From: Alistipes sp. ZOR0009
Lineage (GTDB): Bacteria > Bacteroidota > Bacteroidia > Bacteroidales > ZOR0009
DNA: 64,000 nt
Assembly: GCF_000798815.1 (NCBI RefSeq)
Contig: NZ_JTLD01000036.1
Span: forward strand, 1 to 64,000
Direction: 5' to 3'
Shown here: piece by piece, positions 9,723-18,607 of the stretch
Numbering within the stretch: position 1 is the stretch's first letter
Layout of the letters: each line of letters begins with the position of its first letter
The notes under the pieces: generated by a model
The model's database searches: none
What the model was told of the DNA's origin: nothing
The model's input: the letters and a program-made list of their open reading frames with translations, nothing else
Made by a program: the position numbers and the translations under genes

Positions 9723-10115
9723 CTAGCTGGTCTGCTGATGCCTTCTTTTATCCACTTGATGGGCCGCTAAGAAGAGCACCCCTACAAGGGTAAACGGCAT
9801 GGAGGCGAGTAGGGTAATGCCAATACTTTGCAGGTAGGTATAGGTGCTAGCGTCCCAAAGCTGCATAAGTAGTATTATGCTAAAGGTGATACCTAAAAGC
9901 GTGTACACCACTCCTCCCGCGTAGCTCCATCTGCAGGCAAAAAGAAGTAGGGCTAGCAGCATAAGGCTGGGTATAAGCTCGAATACAAAGGTTCCCAGCT
10001 GCTGGCCTGTGGTTAGGGTGGGGGATGTTGGGCTGATGGTGATGGCTCCAGTAAGCAGCATGAGCGCCGCTGCTGCAGCTCGTGGTATCCAATATATAAC
10101 CTTGTAGTTTCTCAT
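9723..10115 (-). CDS. Four-helix membrane protein, paralogue B
   Basis: A 130-residue membrane protein, the upstream member of the tandem pair with 9259-9648. I start it at the ATG whose first base is 10115, because from there it aligns from the first residue with its paralogue (MRNYKVIYWIPR against MKASLKIAYWAPR); the longer frame reaching 10172 adds an unrelated polar extension. Four hydrophobic helices match those of the paralogue, and the last shares the PFTLVGVLFL pattern. Function unknown. A short repeat (about 17 nt around GGATAGCC) lies in the spacer between the two genes near 9690-9716. Confidence 0.65.
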   Translation of the reverse strand: MRNYKVIYWIPRAAAAALMLLTGAITISPTSPTLTTGQQLGTFVFELIPSLMLLALLLFACRWSYAGGVVYTLLGITFSIILLMQLWDASTYTYLQSIGITLLASMPFTLVGVLFLAAHQVDKRRHQQTS

Positions 10116-10290
10116 GGTTAGATGGTTTAGATTCCTACTCGTATGGCTTTTCGGTTCTGCCCGTTTTTGCAATGAATTTCGATCCCATGTAATTCATATA
10201 ACATTCGAGGAGCGATTTTGATTCATCGGAGGCAATGAATTTGGCTCTTTTTTTAGGGAGAACGCTGCGCCTGTTTTGGGGGAAGTGGTA

Positions 10291-10321
10291 AAAAAAATAG
10301 CCTTGAGCGAACTCAAGGCTA
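10291..10321 (-). terminator. Terminator downstream of the GH20-like gene
   Basis: A 10-bp stem (10298-10307 with 10312-10321) closes a CGAA tetraloop. On the minus strand it is followed by seven T (plus-strand A run 10291-10297). It lies about 80 nt after the stop of the gene at 10404-11492. Confidence 0.88.
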
Positions 10322-10403
10322 AACTATTTAATCAATCAAGCTTACCATAGTAAGGAGGTACTCCAACCAGCATAGTGTAAGGAGCTATACCGTTTGGGAA
10401 TAC

Positions 10404-11492
10404 CTACGGCTTACTAAGTCTTTTCACATAGTCGAATACATTAAGAAATGCCTTGGTAGGCTCGCGGTCTGGCTCTGCCGACTTATCGAAGTTGTCTACC
10501 ATACTTTCTGCGCTACCCCAGAAGGTTACCACTATCCCTTTAAAACGCTCCTGCATGGCAGGCGATGACTCCTTTCTAAACTTTATAATATCTTGGGTTT
10601 GCAGCATCGAAACCTCGTGCTTATTCCACACGCAGGTAGCCACATTAAACCCTTTCATGGCAAAGTATATGGCCGTTTTATCGGGACGCTCGTAGTGCCA
10701 GTCGCAGATAAAAATATCTTTGGCAATAAGGTCTATGGCGCGGTGGGTGCAATTCATGCTGGCCTCCCACATGCCCATTCCTGTTTGCTGTCCATCTATT
10801 AGCCGATCTCCCCACATCCAAAGCTTTCTGTTTTTCTGGGCCAGATGGTTTCTAATAAGGTTCACCTCGCCCGCAAAAAGCTCGGCTTTATCTCTACCCG
10901 CACAGCGTGGGCACTTCTCCTCCCCCAGGTAGAAAACCTCGTCAAGTCCTGCATGAAAATCGTTTGCCTCGAATACCTCCGTCAGCTCGTCGATAAGCTC
11001 AAATACTATTTTGTGTACATCGGGATGTAGGGGGCAGTAACTTTTACAGTACAGCCCATCGCTATTGGGCCAGTCGTACTTTTCGGGCATTTTAACCCAA
11101 GGCGTTTCGTCAAACTGTGGGTAAACCTTAAGGAGCCTTTCCTCCTTCGATGCCCACGATTGGTGTCCAAGCAGGTTTATTTGCGGAACAATTTTAATTC
11201 CGTTCTTTTTACATACGCCTACGATTTTCTTAACATCCTTTTCTGTGAGGGTAGTGTCGTTTCTTAGCTCGGGATGCGTTTTGTAGGCATAGTTGTAGTC
11301 TACCCGAAGTATAAGGGTATTTACGCCTCTAGGGGCTAGCTCCTTTTCGATAAATGCTACAAATCTGTCACAGCTTTTTGCCTGTGGGGCAGCAATGCTA
11401 AGGCCTCGAATGGGCATTATGCTGTCTGTTACGCACTGAGCCTTTGCTAAAAATGGCATGGCTAGGATGGCTACGAGAGCGATAATTCTCAT
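10404..11492 (-). CDS. Secreted GH20-like beta-N-acetylhexosaminidase-family protein
   Basis: A 362-residue exported protein with a signal peptide (about 1-19, cleavage near AKAQ). It matches the catalytic barrel of glycoside hydrolase family 20 without the usual N-terminal zincin-like domain, so it is shorter than standard family members. A GLDEVFY motif supplies the adjacent Asp184-Glu185 pair used by GH20 enzymes in substrate-assisted catalysis; His110 in LLGHQSW and Trp225-type residues in LWMWGDR also fit the active-site wall. A CPRC pair (194-197) follows the catalytic motif. The likely job is hydrolysis of terminal hexosamines in the periplasm or outside the cell. No partner genes adjoin it; the upstream gene is 11770-12801 on the same strand, behind its own terminator. 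Confidence 0.75.
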   Translation of the reverse strand: MRIIALVAILAMPFLAKAQCVTDSIMPIRGLSIAAPQAKSCDRFVAFIEKELAPRGVNTLILRVDYNYAYKTHPELRNDTTLTEKDVKKIVGVCKKNGIKIVPQINLLGHQSWASKEERLLKVYPQFDETPWVKMPEKYDWPNSDGLYCKSYCPLHPDVHKIVFELIDELTEVFEANDFHAGLDEVFYLGEEKCPRCAGRDKAELFAGEVNLIRNHLAQKNRKLWMWGDRLIDGQQTGMGMWEASMNCTHRAIDLIAKDIFICDWHYERPDKTAIYFAMKGFNVATCVWNKHEVSMLQTQDIIKFRKESSPAMQERFKGIVVTFWGSAESMVDNFDKSAEPDREPTKAFLNVFDYVKRLSKP

Positions 11493-11719
11493 GGTTAAAA
11501 TTAGCGGTTAGTGGAACGTTTTGAGGTATTTTTATTGGTAGTAAAGCAACCCTTTTTTGGGAGTTGTGCCTTTTATTTATACTGCCACTAAGCTAATAAG
11601 TATATAAATAACATACCAGTAGGCAAGTTCTTGTACAGGTTGGGAGGAGTGCTTGTGGTAGCTGTCATTTTGTAGCCGCTATCCTTTTATGACAAACATA
11701 GCAGGGGGGAGGATAAAGA

Positions 11720-11745
11720 AAAGGCCCCTAAAACTAGGAGCCTTT
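11720..11745 (-). terminator. Terminator of the polyamine operon
   Basis: A 10-bp stem with one G-U pair (11720-11729 with 11736-11745) and a 6-nt loop begins 25 nt after the ureohydrolase stop codon. The minus strand continues into a T-rich stretch. Confidence 0.75.
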
Positions 11746-11769
11746 GTTGCTATTGTTGGTAGTTCATCT

Positions 11770-12801
11770 CTACTTGTTGGCCGATTTGTAGGCAAGGTTG
11801 CAAAGCTTATAAAGCAGGCGGGCACCTACGTTGGCATCCCACTCGCCCTCTTCGGCAGGAGCAACCTCTACTAGGTCGAATCCTACAATCTTACGTCCGC
11901 TTTCGGCTACCAGCTTAAGAAGGTAGATGGCCTCTTGGTACGATAGTCCGCCAGGAACAGGAGTACCTGTTGTTGGGCAGTTATCGGGAGTTAGTCCATC
12001 GATATCGAAGCTTATGTAAACGTTGCTTGGTAGCTGCTCTATTATCTGCTCGCACTGCTCATGCCAGGTCATGCCCTGAAATTTCTCCTCAGCGATTTCA
12101 AAATCGGTGAAGGGAACAACCTTAGGGTGGTTCATGGCGAAGTCGATCTCCTCTTCGCTAAAATCGCGAACGGCAACCTGTACCAGTCTATCAACCTTTG
12201 GTAGCTTGTCTAGCACGTTGTACATTATGGAAGCATGCGAGTAAGTAAACCCTTCGTAGGCAACACGTAAATCGCAGTGCGCGTCAATATGCAGAATACC
12301 TAGCCCTTCGTGCTTTTCGGATAGCGCTTTGATTAGACCGAATGGTACGCTGTGCTCTCCGCCAACAACCCCAACTATTTTTCCTTTTTCAATCCACTCC
12401 TTAGCTTCCTCGTAAACGTACTCGTTTAGTGCCTCAGAAGCGGTGTTGATTGTTTTTAGATGCTTTACAATTGCTGAAGACGTTTCCTGCTCTCCGTTTT
12501 CAAGGCGCTCGATAACATCCTCTGCCAGCTCGCGAAGCTCTGCCGATTTGGCTCGCCAGTCTTCATCTGTCGGAAGGGTTCCAATGCCAACCTTCCAGGC
12601 ATCCTTTACAAAAGGATCGTACAGGTCTAGCTGAGGAGAGGCGTCTAGTATTGCCTGTGGTCCATCTGCTGTTCCGGGTGCGTACGATGTGGTCACATCC
12701 CAAGGTACTGATAGAAGAACTACGTTCGATTCTTCGGGGGTGTAGGGAAGTGCGAAATAGTTGCCGTTGGGCATTCCAACGCCGTTGGGGTTAAACTCCA
12801 T
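11770..12801 (-). CDS. speB: Agmatinase-family ureohydrolase
   Basis: A 343-residue binuclear-manganese ureohydrolase. Metal ligands are all visible: His150 (GGEHS), Asp173/His175/Asp177 (HIDAHCD), Asp266/Asp268 (SFDIDG). It is longer than typical agmatinases because of an insert at about residues 78-140. The family removes urea from a guanidino compound: agmatine to putrescine in the classic route, or N1-aminopropylagmatine to spermidine in Thermus-type routes. It follows the SpeD-SpeE fusion with only 2 nt between stop and start, so the two are co-translated. That context supports a polyamine role over arginase or formimidoylglutamase. Which of the two guanidino substrates is used cannot be read from sequence. 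The symbol reflects the family, not a proven substrate. Confidence 0.85.
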   Translation of the reverse strand: MEFNPNGVGMPNGNYFALPYTPEESNVVLLSVPWDVTTSYAPGTADGPQAILDASPQLDLYDPFVKDAWKVGIGTLPTDEDWRAKSAELRELAEDVIERLENGEQETSSAIVKHLKTINTASEALNEYVYEEAKEWIEKGKIVGVVGGEHSVPFGLIKALSEKHEGLGILHIDAHCDLRVAYEGFTYSHASIMYNVLDKLPKVDRLVQVAVRDFSEEEIDFAMNHPKVVPFTDFEIAEEKFQGMTWHEQCEQIIEQLPSNVYISFDIDGLTPDNCPTTGTPVPGGLSYQEAIYLLKLVAESGRKIVGFDLVEVAPAEEGEWDANVGARLLYKLCNLAYKSANK

Positions 12802-12803
12802 AA

Positions 12804-14087
12804 TTAAAGTTCGTTTAGCATTCGTTTTACATAGTTAGGTAGTGCGAATGCTGCACGGTGTACCGCTGCGTTGTAGTAGTTTAGCAGGTGGTTCGTACCG
12901 AAGCGTTCAGCACATTCATCTTCAACTTTGGTTACGTCAACCTCGCCCTTGGTTGCGAGCTGAAAGCTCCAAGTTCCCGATGGGTAGGTTGGTATGTGAA
13001 ATAGAAGAGTCTTCACGGTTTCCTTGCTGAATACCTCCTTTAGGCAGACGTTCAGCTCGGCAAAGGCGTGGCTGTTGAATAGCGGAGACTCGGCCTGCGT
13101 TACCAGAATTCCGGTAGGGGTAAGCGCGCGGCGGCAGTTTTCGTAGAATCCTTTCGAGAAGAGTCCTTCTGCAGGGCCTACTGGGTCTGATCCGTCTACA
13201 ATTATAAGGTCGTAGCTCTCTGGCTTAGCCTCGGCCAAATACTTAATGCCATCGCCAATTATAAGGGTCAGCTTGGGGTGGTTGAAGCTGCGCGAAATGG
13301 AAGGAAGGAATTGCTTCGATGCTTCGATTACGTTTTCGTCAATTTCTACCATGGTTACCTTGTCGATAGAGGAGTGGCGTAGCACCTCTCTGATGGTACC
13401 TCCATCGCCTCCGCCAATAACTAGCACGTTTTTGATTGCACCATGCGATAGTATTGCTGGGTGGCTAATCATTTCGTGGTAGTGGGTCTCGTCCTTTTCG
13501 GTACACATTACCATGTTGTCGATGGTAAGCGCTGTTCCGTAGGCGTAGGTATCAATAATACGGGTACGCTGGAAAGGAGATGTCTTATCGTAAAGCACCT
13601 CGCCGGTGTAGCGGAGCGATAGCGCTTGGTTGTCGTCCTTATCGGTAAACCACACGTTCCGGTTGAAGGTCTCTGGGTTGACGTGCTTCTTAGCCTCCTC
13701 CCGAATGTTGTTCATGTCGAAGTCAACTCGGCTTAGAAGGTTTAACGAGCCTCTTTTCATCTCTAGGGCAGAGTAGTTGCTCGATTCGAATACCTTTTTT
13801 AGGTAGTCGAAAGAGATCCATGGGTCTACAGAATCGCCGCATGTAAATAAATCTACAGCTGCGTAGCCATATTCGGGCCAAGTATGAATGGCCAAATGGC
13901 TTTCTTGTATTACCACAACACCAGATACTCCGTAAGGAGAAAAGTGGTGAAAGGTTGAGTTGATAACGGTTGCGCCAGCTTTAGATGCTGCTTTTACCAT
14001 TCCTTGCTCAATTACAAACACGTCGTTGAGGATTTCGGGATTACAGCCCATGAACTCAACTAAGATGTGCCTTCCTAATGCAGACAT
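12804..14087 (-). CDS. S-adenosylmethionine decarboxylase / spermidine synthase fusion
   Basis: A 427-residue fusion of two polyamine enzymes. Residues 1-125 are a class 1b AdoMet decarboxylase proenzyme: self-cleavage would fall between Glu62 and Ser63 in [12 protein letters not shown], with His68 and Cys83 (FTCGD) as the other catalytic residues, the same numbering as the Thermotoga enzyme. After a short linker, residues 145-427 are an aminopropyltransferase with the YHEMISHP substrate motif, GGGDGG cofactor loop (about 225-230) and [16 protein letters not shown] catalytic loop (Asp298, Asp301). Cleavage would leave a beta chain of 62 residues and a pyruvoyl alpha chain carrying SpeE. The product decarboxy-AdoMet is thus made and used by one polypeptide. 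The ureohydrolase gene follows 2 nt later. Confidence 0.93.
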   Translation of the reverse strand: MSALGRHILVEFMGCNPEILNDVFVIEQGMVKAASKAGATVINSTFHHFSPYGVSGVVVIQESHLAIHTWPEYGYAAVDLFTCGDSVDPWISFDYLKKVFESSNYSALEMKRGSLNLLSRVDFDMNNIREEAKKHVNPETFNRNVWFTDKDDNQALSLRYTGEVLYDKTSPFQRTRIIDTYAYGTALTIDNMVMCTEKDETHYHEMISHPAILSHGAIKNVLVIGGGDGGTIREVLRHSSIDKVTMVEIDENVIEASKQFLPSISRSFNHPKLTLIIGDGIKYLAEAKPESYDLIIVDGSDPVGPAEGLFSKGFYENCRRALTPTGILVTQAESPLFNSHAFAELNVCLKEVFSKETVKTLLFHIPTYPSGTWSFQLATKGEVDVTKVEDECAERFGTNHLLNYYNAAVHRAAFALPNYVKRMLNEL

Positions 14088-14124
14088 TACGTGGGTTTAA
14101 TTAATATAACAATCGATAATTGAG

Positions 14125-14132
14125 CAAAGATA
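14125..14132 (-). promoter_or_regulatory. -7 box upstream of the polyamine operon
   Basis: On the minus strand the octamer TATCTTTG matches the Bacteroidota -7 consensus TAnnTTTG, 37 nt before the SpeD-SpeE start codon. No perfect -33 TTTG is present; a GTTGG lies in roughly the right place. Confidence 0.55.
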
Positions 14133-14251
14133 GCCGATTTAGCTTTTAATTCCAACCCTGTGTAGGCGCATCGTGCTATTTACAAGTTAAATGTGGTTAT
14201 GTATGCTTCAGAATGGATGGGGTGGGGTGCCGGGGGATTTCTATAAAAAGA

Positions 14252-14279
14252 AACCGAGAGCGGTTGAGGGCTCTCGGTT
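14252..14279 (-). terminator. Terminator of the LruC lipoprotein gene
   Basis: A 10-bp stem (14252-14261 with 14270-14279) lies 7 nt after the stop codon; the minus strand then reads a T-rich tract. Confidence 0.85.
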
Positions 14280-14286
14280 ATGCTAC

Positions 14287-16566
14287 CTATTTTTTGTATA
14301 TCCCGTTTTCGTTGCGGTATTGTGAGTTCGAGTACCAATCGGGGTAAAGCGTACCTCCCGACTCGGCCCAACTTTGAAACTTTAGATAGGCATCTAGGAT
14401 GCTTGTCTTTTCGGTTGGATAGTCAAACTGGCTGGGGAGGTAAAGAGCCCAAGGTAGGTTGCCTGCCGTTACGTAGTATCTTCCCTGATCGGGCTTAGAG
14501 GCATCGTTAGCGGTACCAAATAGGCTGGTGTTTGCTAGCGATGTTGGCTTGGCGTTGGGCAGGTGTATCTCCACCTTTCGCTCCATGTTCTTAATTAGGA
14601 AATGGTTTAATGGCATGGAGCCAACCTCCTCGACTGCCTTTGGTGCGGCCAAGGTTATTTTGATGTTGAGGGTATCCGATTTTCCTACAGGGTTTCCTGT
14701 TATGGCGTTAAAGGTAGAACCTCCTGCTCGGTGAATCATATTTTCGGTATTGTCCCAAAGTATAACCACGGCTTTGTCCGGACCGTTTTCTGTTCCGTTG
14801 CTGTTTTCGGTAATGTAGCCTTGGCTGTTGCTATTCGATCGGGTTACCGACTTAATGTCTCCAGGTAGCAGCTTATCCAGTTGTAGGCCGAATCCGCTTT
14901 TGTACGATCCGCCTACTGCGGCAACGTAGTATTTACCAACAATATCAACAACTAGGTTACGCGCGTTGGTTACATATTTCACCTGAGCGTTTACCACTAG
15001 GTCGTTAAAGTCGTAGTCGCCAGTAGAGGGCCACAAGTCTTCGAAGGCAAAGGTGGCAAAGCCGCTCTTTGATGGGTAGTAGCTATCAAAGGCCCTATCT
15101 GGATCGCTGGGGTAGTCGTCTAGGATATCTGCCACTCCGTCGCCATCCTTGTCTATATCTTTAGGTTTTCCTATTCCTATAGGATTGCACTCCGAAATGG
15201 GAATTACGTTTGTTGCATTTTCGAGTTTAACGAATGTAGCTCCGTTGGTAAAGTTGGCCAACGATCCATTTTTTAGGGTTTCGTTTGCATCAGCCCATTC
15301 TATTGCTCCGCTAATTTTTGAGTTGCCATTAATGGTTGCGCTGCCTGTCGAAATTATGGAGTTCTGGCTGCCGCTACCTGTTATGCCAACATTGAATGTG
15401 ATATCGTTTGCCTTTATCATCGACTGGTTTTGTAGGGTTAGTATGCAGGAACCATTAACCGCTATAGAGCTAGCGGCTTGCACGTAACCACTATTACAGG
15501 TGAAAGTCCCATTGTTGAAGTTTATGTTGTTATGGGATATGATTTTACATTCGTTTTTGTAAATTCTAGCAACATTAATGTTGATATTTCCATCCGCCTC
15601 TACGGTTCCGCTATTAAGAAGACCTTGGTTGAAATCTATGGTGCCCAATACGCGAATAATGCCTGTGTTGTTTACGGAGCCGTCGTTGTTGCCTGTTGTC
15701 AAGTTCTGGCCTATTGATATTTTCCCATAGTTGGTGATATTTCCATTAGGGGCAAATCCGCCGCTAAAAGACATGTTGCTGGAGTAGTTGGTTATGCTCG
15801 AACTTGACGAGTTCATGTTGAGCGACTCGAACTTGACGGTTGTATTAGGCCAAGCAACTATTTGCGAGTTGGCGTCCATACTTAAGTTTTGAACGTTTAG
15901 CGTTCCTCCCTCAGCAACCACAATGTTACAATTTGAACCTAGGGTTGCCGAAGTGATGGTAGCATTCCCACATATCCGAAGCGTTCCTCCGCCGCTCCAA
16001 AACTCAAAGTTAAGCGCTCCGTTAAAAGTCCCTGTTATGCAGTAGGTTTTCCCTCCAGTAATGGTTGCAGTTGCGCTTCCGCTTATGGAACTTTCGCAAC
16101 CTGTGTTACAGTCGGGCCCCGAAATAACCACCGTTTTTTGTGATTTGGCTTTTACGGTTGATGGAATTGTGTAGCTTAAGGTATTACCGCTGATATCTTG
16201 GCTAACCGTTGTTTCTCCTCCTGTTGGGTAGGATATTTTGAGGTAAAGAGTCTTGGTTGTTACAGGAAGATTTTGTGTCAATTTGTACGGATATCCGTAG
16301 CCAACAGCTCCGCTATTTATTGGGGTTGAGCCGCTGGTTGGGTTGCTCGTATAAATACTTACCTTATAAAGTAGCCCATTGGCATTGGCATCACCCGACT
16401 GAATGTTGATGCTGACTGCACGTGTTGTTTCCCATGTAAAGGAGGAGGGGATGGTTAGCGTTTCTTCGGGATTGCTGTTTTCTTCGAAGCTGCTTTTCTT
16501 ACACGATGCTGCTATTAGGGCAATGCTAAACGCGTAAATAAGAATTCTACTCCAGTAATGTCTCAT
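14287..16566 (-). CDS. LruC-domain surface lipoprotein
   Basis: A 759-residue predicted lipoprotein (signal with Cys22 in IAASC). Three regions are visible. The N-terminal 150 residues form a beta-rich module. Residues about 190-440 are low-complexity Asn/Ser/Gly/Thr repeats typical of a right-handed beta-helix or filamentous repeat. A calcium-binding thrombospondin type 3-like stretch, DIDKDGDGVADILDDYPSDP, lies near 467-486. It is followed by the LruC signature DLWPSTGDYDFNDLVV and a long C-terminal domain of the DUF4842 type ending in conserved WALYLP and P.W...(about 505-759). Proteins of this kind are surface-exposed in Bacteroidota, but their role is unknown. Monocistronic, with its own terminator. 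Not an enzyme on visible evidence. Confidence 0.85.
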   Translation of the reverse strand: MRHYWSRILIYAFSIALIAASCKKSSFEENSNPEETLTIPSSFTWETTRAVSINIQSGDANANGLLYKVSIYTSNPTSGSTPINSGAVGYGYPYKLTQNLPVTTKTLYLKISYPTGGETTVSQDISGNTLSYTIPSTVKAKSQKTVVISGPDCNTGCESSISGSATATITGGKTYCITGTFNGALNFEFWSGGGTLRICGNATITSATLGSNCNIVVAEGGTLNVQNLSMDANSQIVAWPNTTVKFESLNMNSSSSSITNYSSNMSFSGGFAPNGNITNYGKISIGQNLTTGNNDGSVNNTGIIRVLGTIDFNQGLLNSGTVEADGNININVARIYKNECKIISHNNINFNNGTFTCNSGYVQAASSIAVNGSCILTLQNQSMIKANDITFNVGITGSGSQNSIISTGSATINGNSKISGAIEWADANETLKNGSLANFTNGATFVKLENATNVIPISECNPIGIGKPKDIDKDGDGVADILDDYPSDPDRAFDSYYPSKSGFATFAFEDLWPSTGDYDFNDLVVNAQVKYVTNARNLVVDIVGKYYVAAVGGSYKSGFGLQLDKLLPGDIKSVTRSNSNSQGYITENSNGTENGPDKAVVILWDNTENMIHRAGGSTFNAITGNPVGKSDTLNIKITLAAPKAVEEVGSMPLNHFLIKNMERKVEIHLPNAKPTSLANTSLFGTANDASKPDQGRYYVTAGNLPWALYLPSQFDYPTEKTSILDAYLKFQSWAESGGTLYPDWYSNSQYRNENGIYKK

Positions 16567-16799
16567 TATCTCGTTATTTAATGTTGGTAATAGATCTAAT
16601 GCGATGAATTTTAAACGCTAAGATTCCTTTTGAGTTCATTAATATGGGTATTGTATTACTTTTTGGGAGTAGAATTAGATATGCTAACAGATATTTCGAA
16701 TGGGGAACTCTATCTTATGCGAAATCTCTGTATTTCAAATTTAACAACTCGTTAACCAGCTCTAACAAAGTCTTAACCCATCCGGGCAATAATCTGTTG

Positions 16800-16807
16800 T
16801 ATTTTTG
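16800..16807 (+). promoter_or_regulatory. -7 box for a candidate small RNA
   Basis: The octamer TATTTTTG fits TAnnTTTG. Transcription would begin near 16812-16815, in a spacer with no plus-strand gene. No clear -33 TTTG is present. Confidence 0.4.
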
Positions 16808-16810
16808 TAG

Positions 16811-17045
16811 TGTAGAAAAAGAGATTAAAGATTGAGTGGTGTTGAAAGGAACTCTTTTTCTACAAAATGAAAGTTGGCACAATTCTTGGTTTATGATTAG
16901 TAAACTTCATAATTCCAAATGAGTTCAAGCTGACAATTACTGGTTGATGCAAAGCATAAGCAGTAGCAGAATAAACGGTTTTTTCATAGATTTAGAAATG
17001 GTTAGACAAAATAAATCCCGATGTGATATCGGGATTTATTTGTTA
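16811..17045 (+). ncRNA. Candidate intergenic small RNA
   Basis: This part of the 490-nt spacer 16567-17056 starts 4 nt after a TAnnTTTG box. It opens with a perfect 13-bp hairpin (16811-16823 with 16852-16864, 28-nt loop) and ends in the 14-bp terminator-like hairpin at 17009-17041. No ORF longer than about 20 codons with convincing composition runs on the plus strand. I cannot match it to 6S, tmRNA, RNase P or SRP RNA. The case rests only on promoter-hairpin-terminator order, so it is tentative. The rest of the spacer (16567-16800) shows nothing supportable; a 63-codon frame at 16644-16835 looks random. Confidence 0.35.
17009..17041. terminator. Hairpin terminator shared by the NYN gene and the candidate sRNA
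   Basis: A 14-bp stem (17009-17022 with 17028-17041) with a 5-nt loop has A/T-rich ends on both sides, as in bidirectional terminators. It lies 15 nt after the stop of the minus-strand NYN gene. Confidence 0.8.
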
Positions 17046-17056
17046 TAGGGCTTACC

Positions 17057-18439
17057 CTATTTGTGCGATGGTTTAAATTTGTTTGCCAGCTGCATAAGTA
17101 GGTTTGGGGCGTTTTCTTTTGCTGTTGGAATATTATCCCAAGGTATTATCGGTTGGGTTGATTCCTCTTTTTCTGTAGCTTGGCTAGTATATACGGTAAA
17201 GCTGTTGGGTAAGCTATCCTTAAAGAATACCTTCCAGTTCGAACTGTTTGTTTTACATTGGGCTATGCATAGCTCGGTATTTTGGAGCAGCGAGCAAAGC
17301 ATGTCGCTAAACCGAGGAAATCCTAGCTGCTTATAGCTGAATCCTATGATAACCTCCTTTATGGCACAATCTACCGTTGATGGATTCACACCTTCAACAA
17401 AGCTATGCTTAAATTCTATATCGGCACTCATCCAGCCGATAATCTCTTTTAACTTTTCGGTGATTTCTGTAGTAGATCCGTTTGCATTAATATGCTTAAC
17501 ATCTCTTACTAGCCTCTTTATTCGCTCATCTTTTAGTACAAAATCGGAGACCTTATTTTTGTCGTCGTTCTTATTTTGCATGGCTACGGAGCCAGTTGGT
17601 TTAAACCCTTTGAAGCCAACTTTAAAGTTAGAAGGAGGCGTAAAGTAGACGGACAGGTCTGTTTTTTTTGTTGCATGTACCAAAAAGTCGATGAATCGGT
17701 CGTATCCTAGTGCCGATGGATCGAAGTTGGGGATGGTAGCATCAAGCAGCTCCCGAATTACCGATGGGTTTATGCCTTGCTCTAGCGATTTCTTGTACTC
17801 CTTCGAGCGGGAAATTTGCTGTATTAGATCGTTGATTTTTATCCAGATTAGATTGTTGTTGTCCGGTTCACCATTATCTTTCATCTTATCTATAAGGTGC
17901 ATGTTTCTGGTGTCGGCAACGCGGATGTTTATGCGCTCGTTTTCTAGCTCAGGATCTTCTATCCAAATAAAATGATCGCAAACAGCCGAGAACATTTTGT
18001 TTGTTGCATTTTTATAGGCGCACCCAATAACCGTTTTTCCGTATTGATGTAGCTGATGAACCAGGTTGGCGTAGGCTCCATCTCCTGAAATTATTACGTA
18101 GCAGGTAATTTCGGGGTGGGTGTGGAGCACCTCCATCACATCAATGCACAGCCTTATGTCGGAAACATTTCGGAGATTCCCGCCATGCGTGCCAAAGACG
18201 GTTATTGGCTCGATATCTAAGTCTACAAGATCGTTTAATAGGAAGGAGAGTTTTGGGTTAAACCAGTTAGCGTAAGCTTTGTGCACGGCTATTCGTCCTG
18301 TCTTCTCCGTATCTAGTATTAGCCGTATGATCTCTTTAATGGAAAGTCCTTTCACGACTTTGGGGCTTATACCGTATCCTTTTGTGAGATTTTCAATGTC
18401 AATGAAAATTCCAGTGTTGTAGGGAGCGTTGGAGTTCAT
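17057..18439 (-). CDS. NYN-domain nuclease with OST-HTH/LOTUS repeats
   Basis: A 460-residue cytosolic protein. Residues 8-160 form a NYN (PIN-like) metal-dependent RNase domain: GIFIDIEN with Asp14, NVSDIRLCIDVMEVL, and IISGDGAYANLVHQL provide the acidic metal-binding set. Two OST-HTH (LOTUS) winged-helix modules follow at about 195-285 and 315-410, each with the pattern K(x)n-G-INPS.I..(L/A)I and GF.RF.D.L (RELLDATIP..LGYDRFIDFL and KEVIIGFSYKQLGFPRFSDML). LOTUS modules bind structured RNA, including G-quadruplexes. The domain order resembles the MARF1/Limkain B group. A role in RNA decay or surveillance is an inference. Monocistronic and convergent with nothing known. Confidence 0.85.
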   Translation of the reverse strand: MNSNAPYNTGIFIDIENLTKGYGISPKVVKGLSIKEIIRLILDTEKTGRIAVHKAYANWFNPKLSFLLNDLVDLDIEPITVFGTHGGNLRNVSDIRLCIDVMEVLHTHPEITCYVIISGDGAYANLVHQLHQYGKTVIGCAYKNATNKMFSAVCDHFIWIEDPELENERINIRVADTRNMHLIDKMKDNGEPDNNNLIWIKINDLIQQISRSKEYKKSLEQGINPSVIRELLDATIPNFDPSALGYDRFIDFLVHATKKTDLSVYFTPPSNFKVGFKGFKPTGSVAMQNKNDDKNKVSDFVLKDERIKRLVRDVKHINANGSTTEITEKLKEIIGWMSADIEFKHSFVEGVNPSTVDCAIKEVIIGFSYKQLGFPRFSDMLCSLLQNTELCIAQCKTNSSNWKVFFKDSLPNSFTVYTSQATEKEESTQPIIPWDNIPTAKENAPNLLMQLANKFKPSHK

Positions 18440-18519
18440 TGCTGGTTAAGATTTAGGTTGTTGTAAAAATGGATGATTAAATTTATGTAAAAAACATTAA
18501 TTTGTCAATATTTTGTAAG

Positions 18520-18550
18520 AAAAAAAGGCCGCGGGCACCACCCCACGGCC
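18520..18550 (-). terminator. Terminator of the hydrogenase operon
   Basis: A 9-bp stem with one G-U pair (18527-18535 with 18542-18550) is followed on the minus strand by seven T (plus-strand A run 18520-18526). It lies 58 nt after the hydrogenase stop codon. Confidence 0.88.
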
Positions 18551-18607
18551 AACACCTAAATCACAACCTAAGATGTGCCTCTCAGGCACAGCTTATATCT
18601 TTATCAA

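Noticed and set aside
16644-16835. 63-codon ORF upstream of the candidate sRNA
   Set aside because: No family features, and it runs through the sRNA promoter and 5' hairpin.
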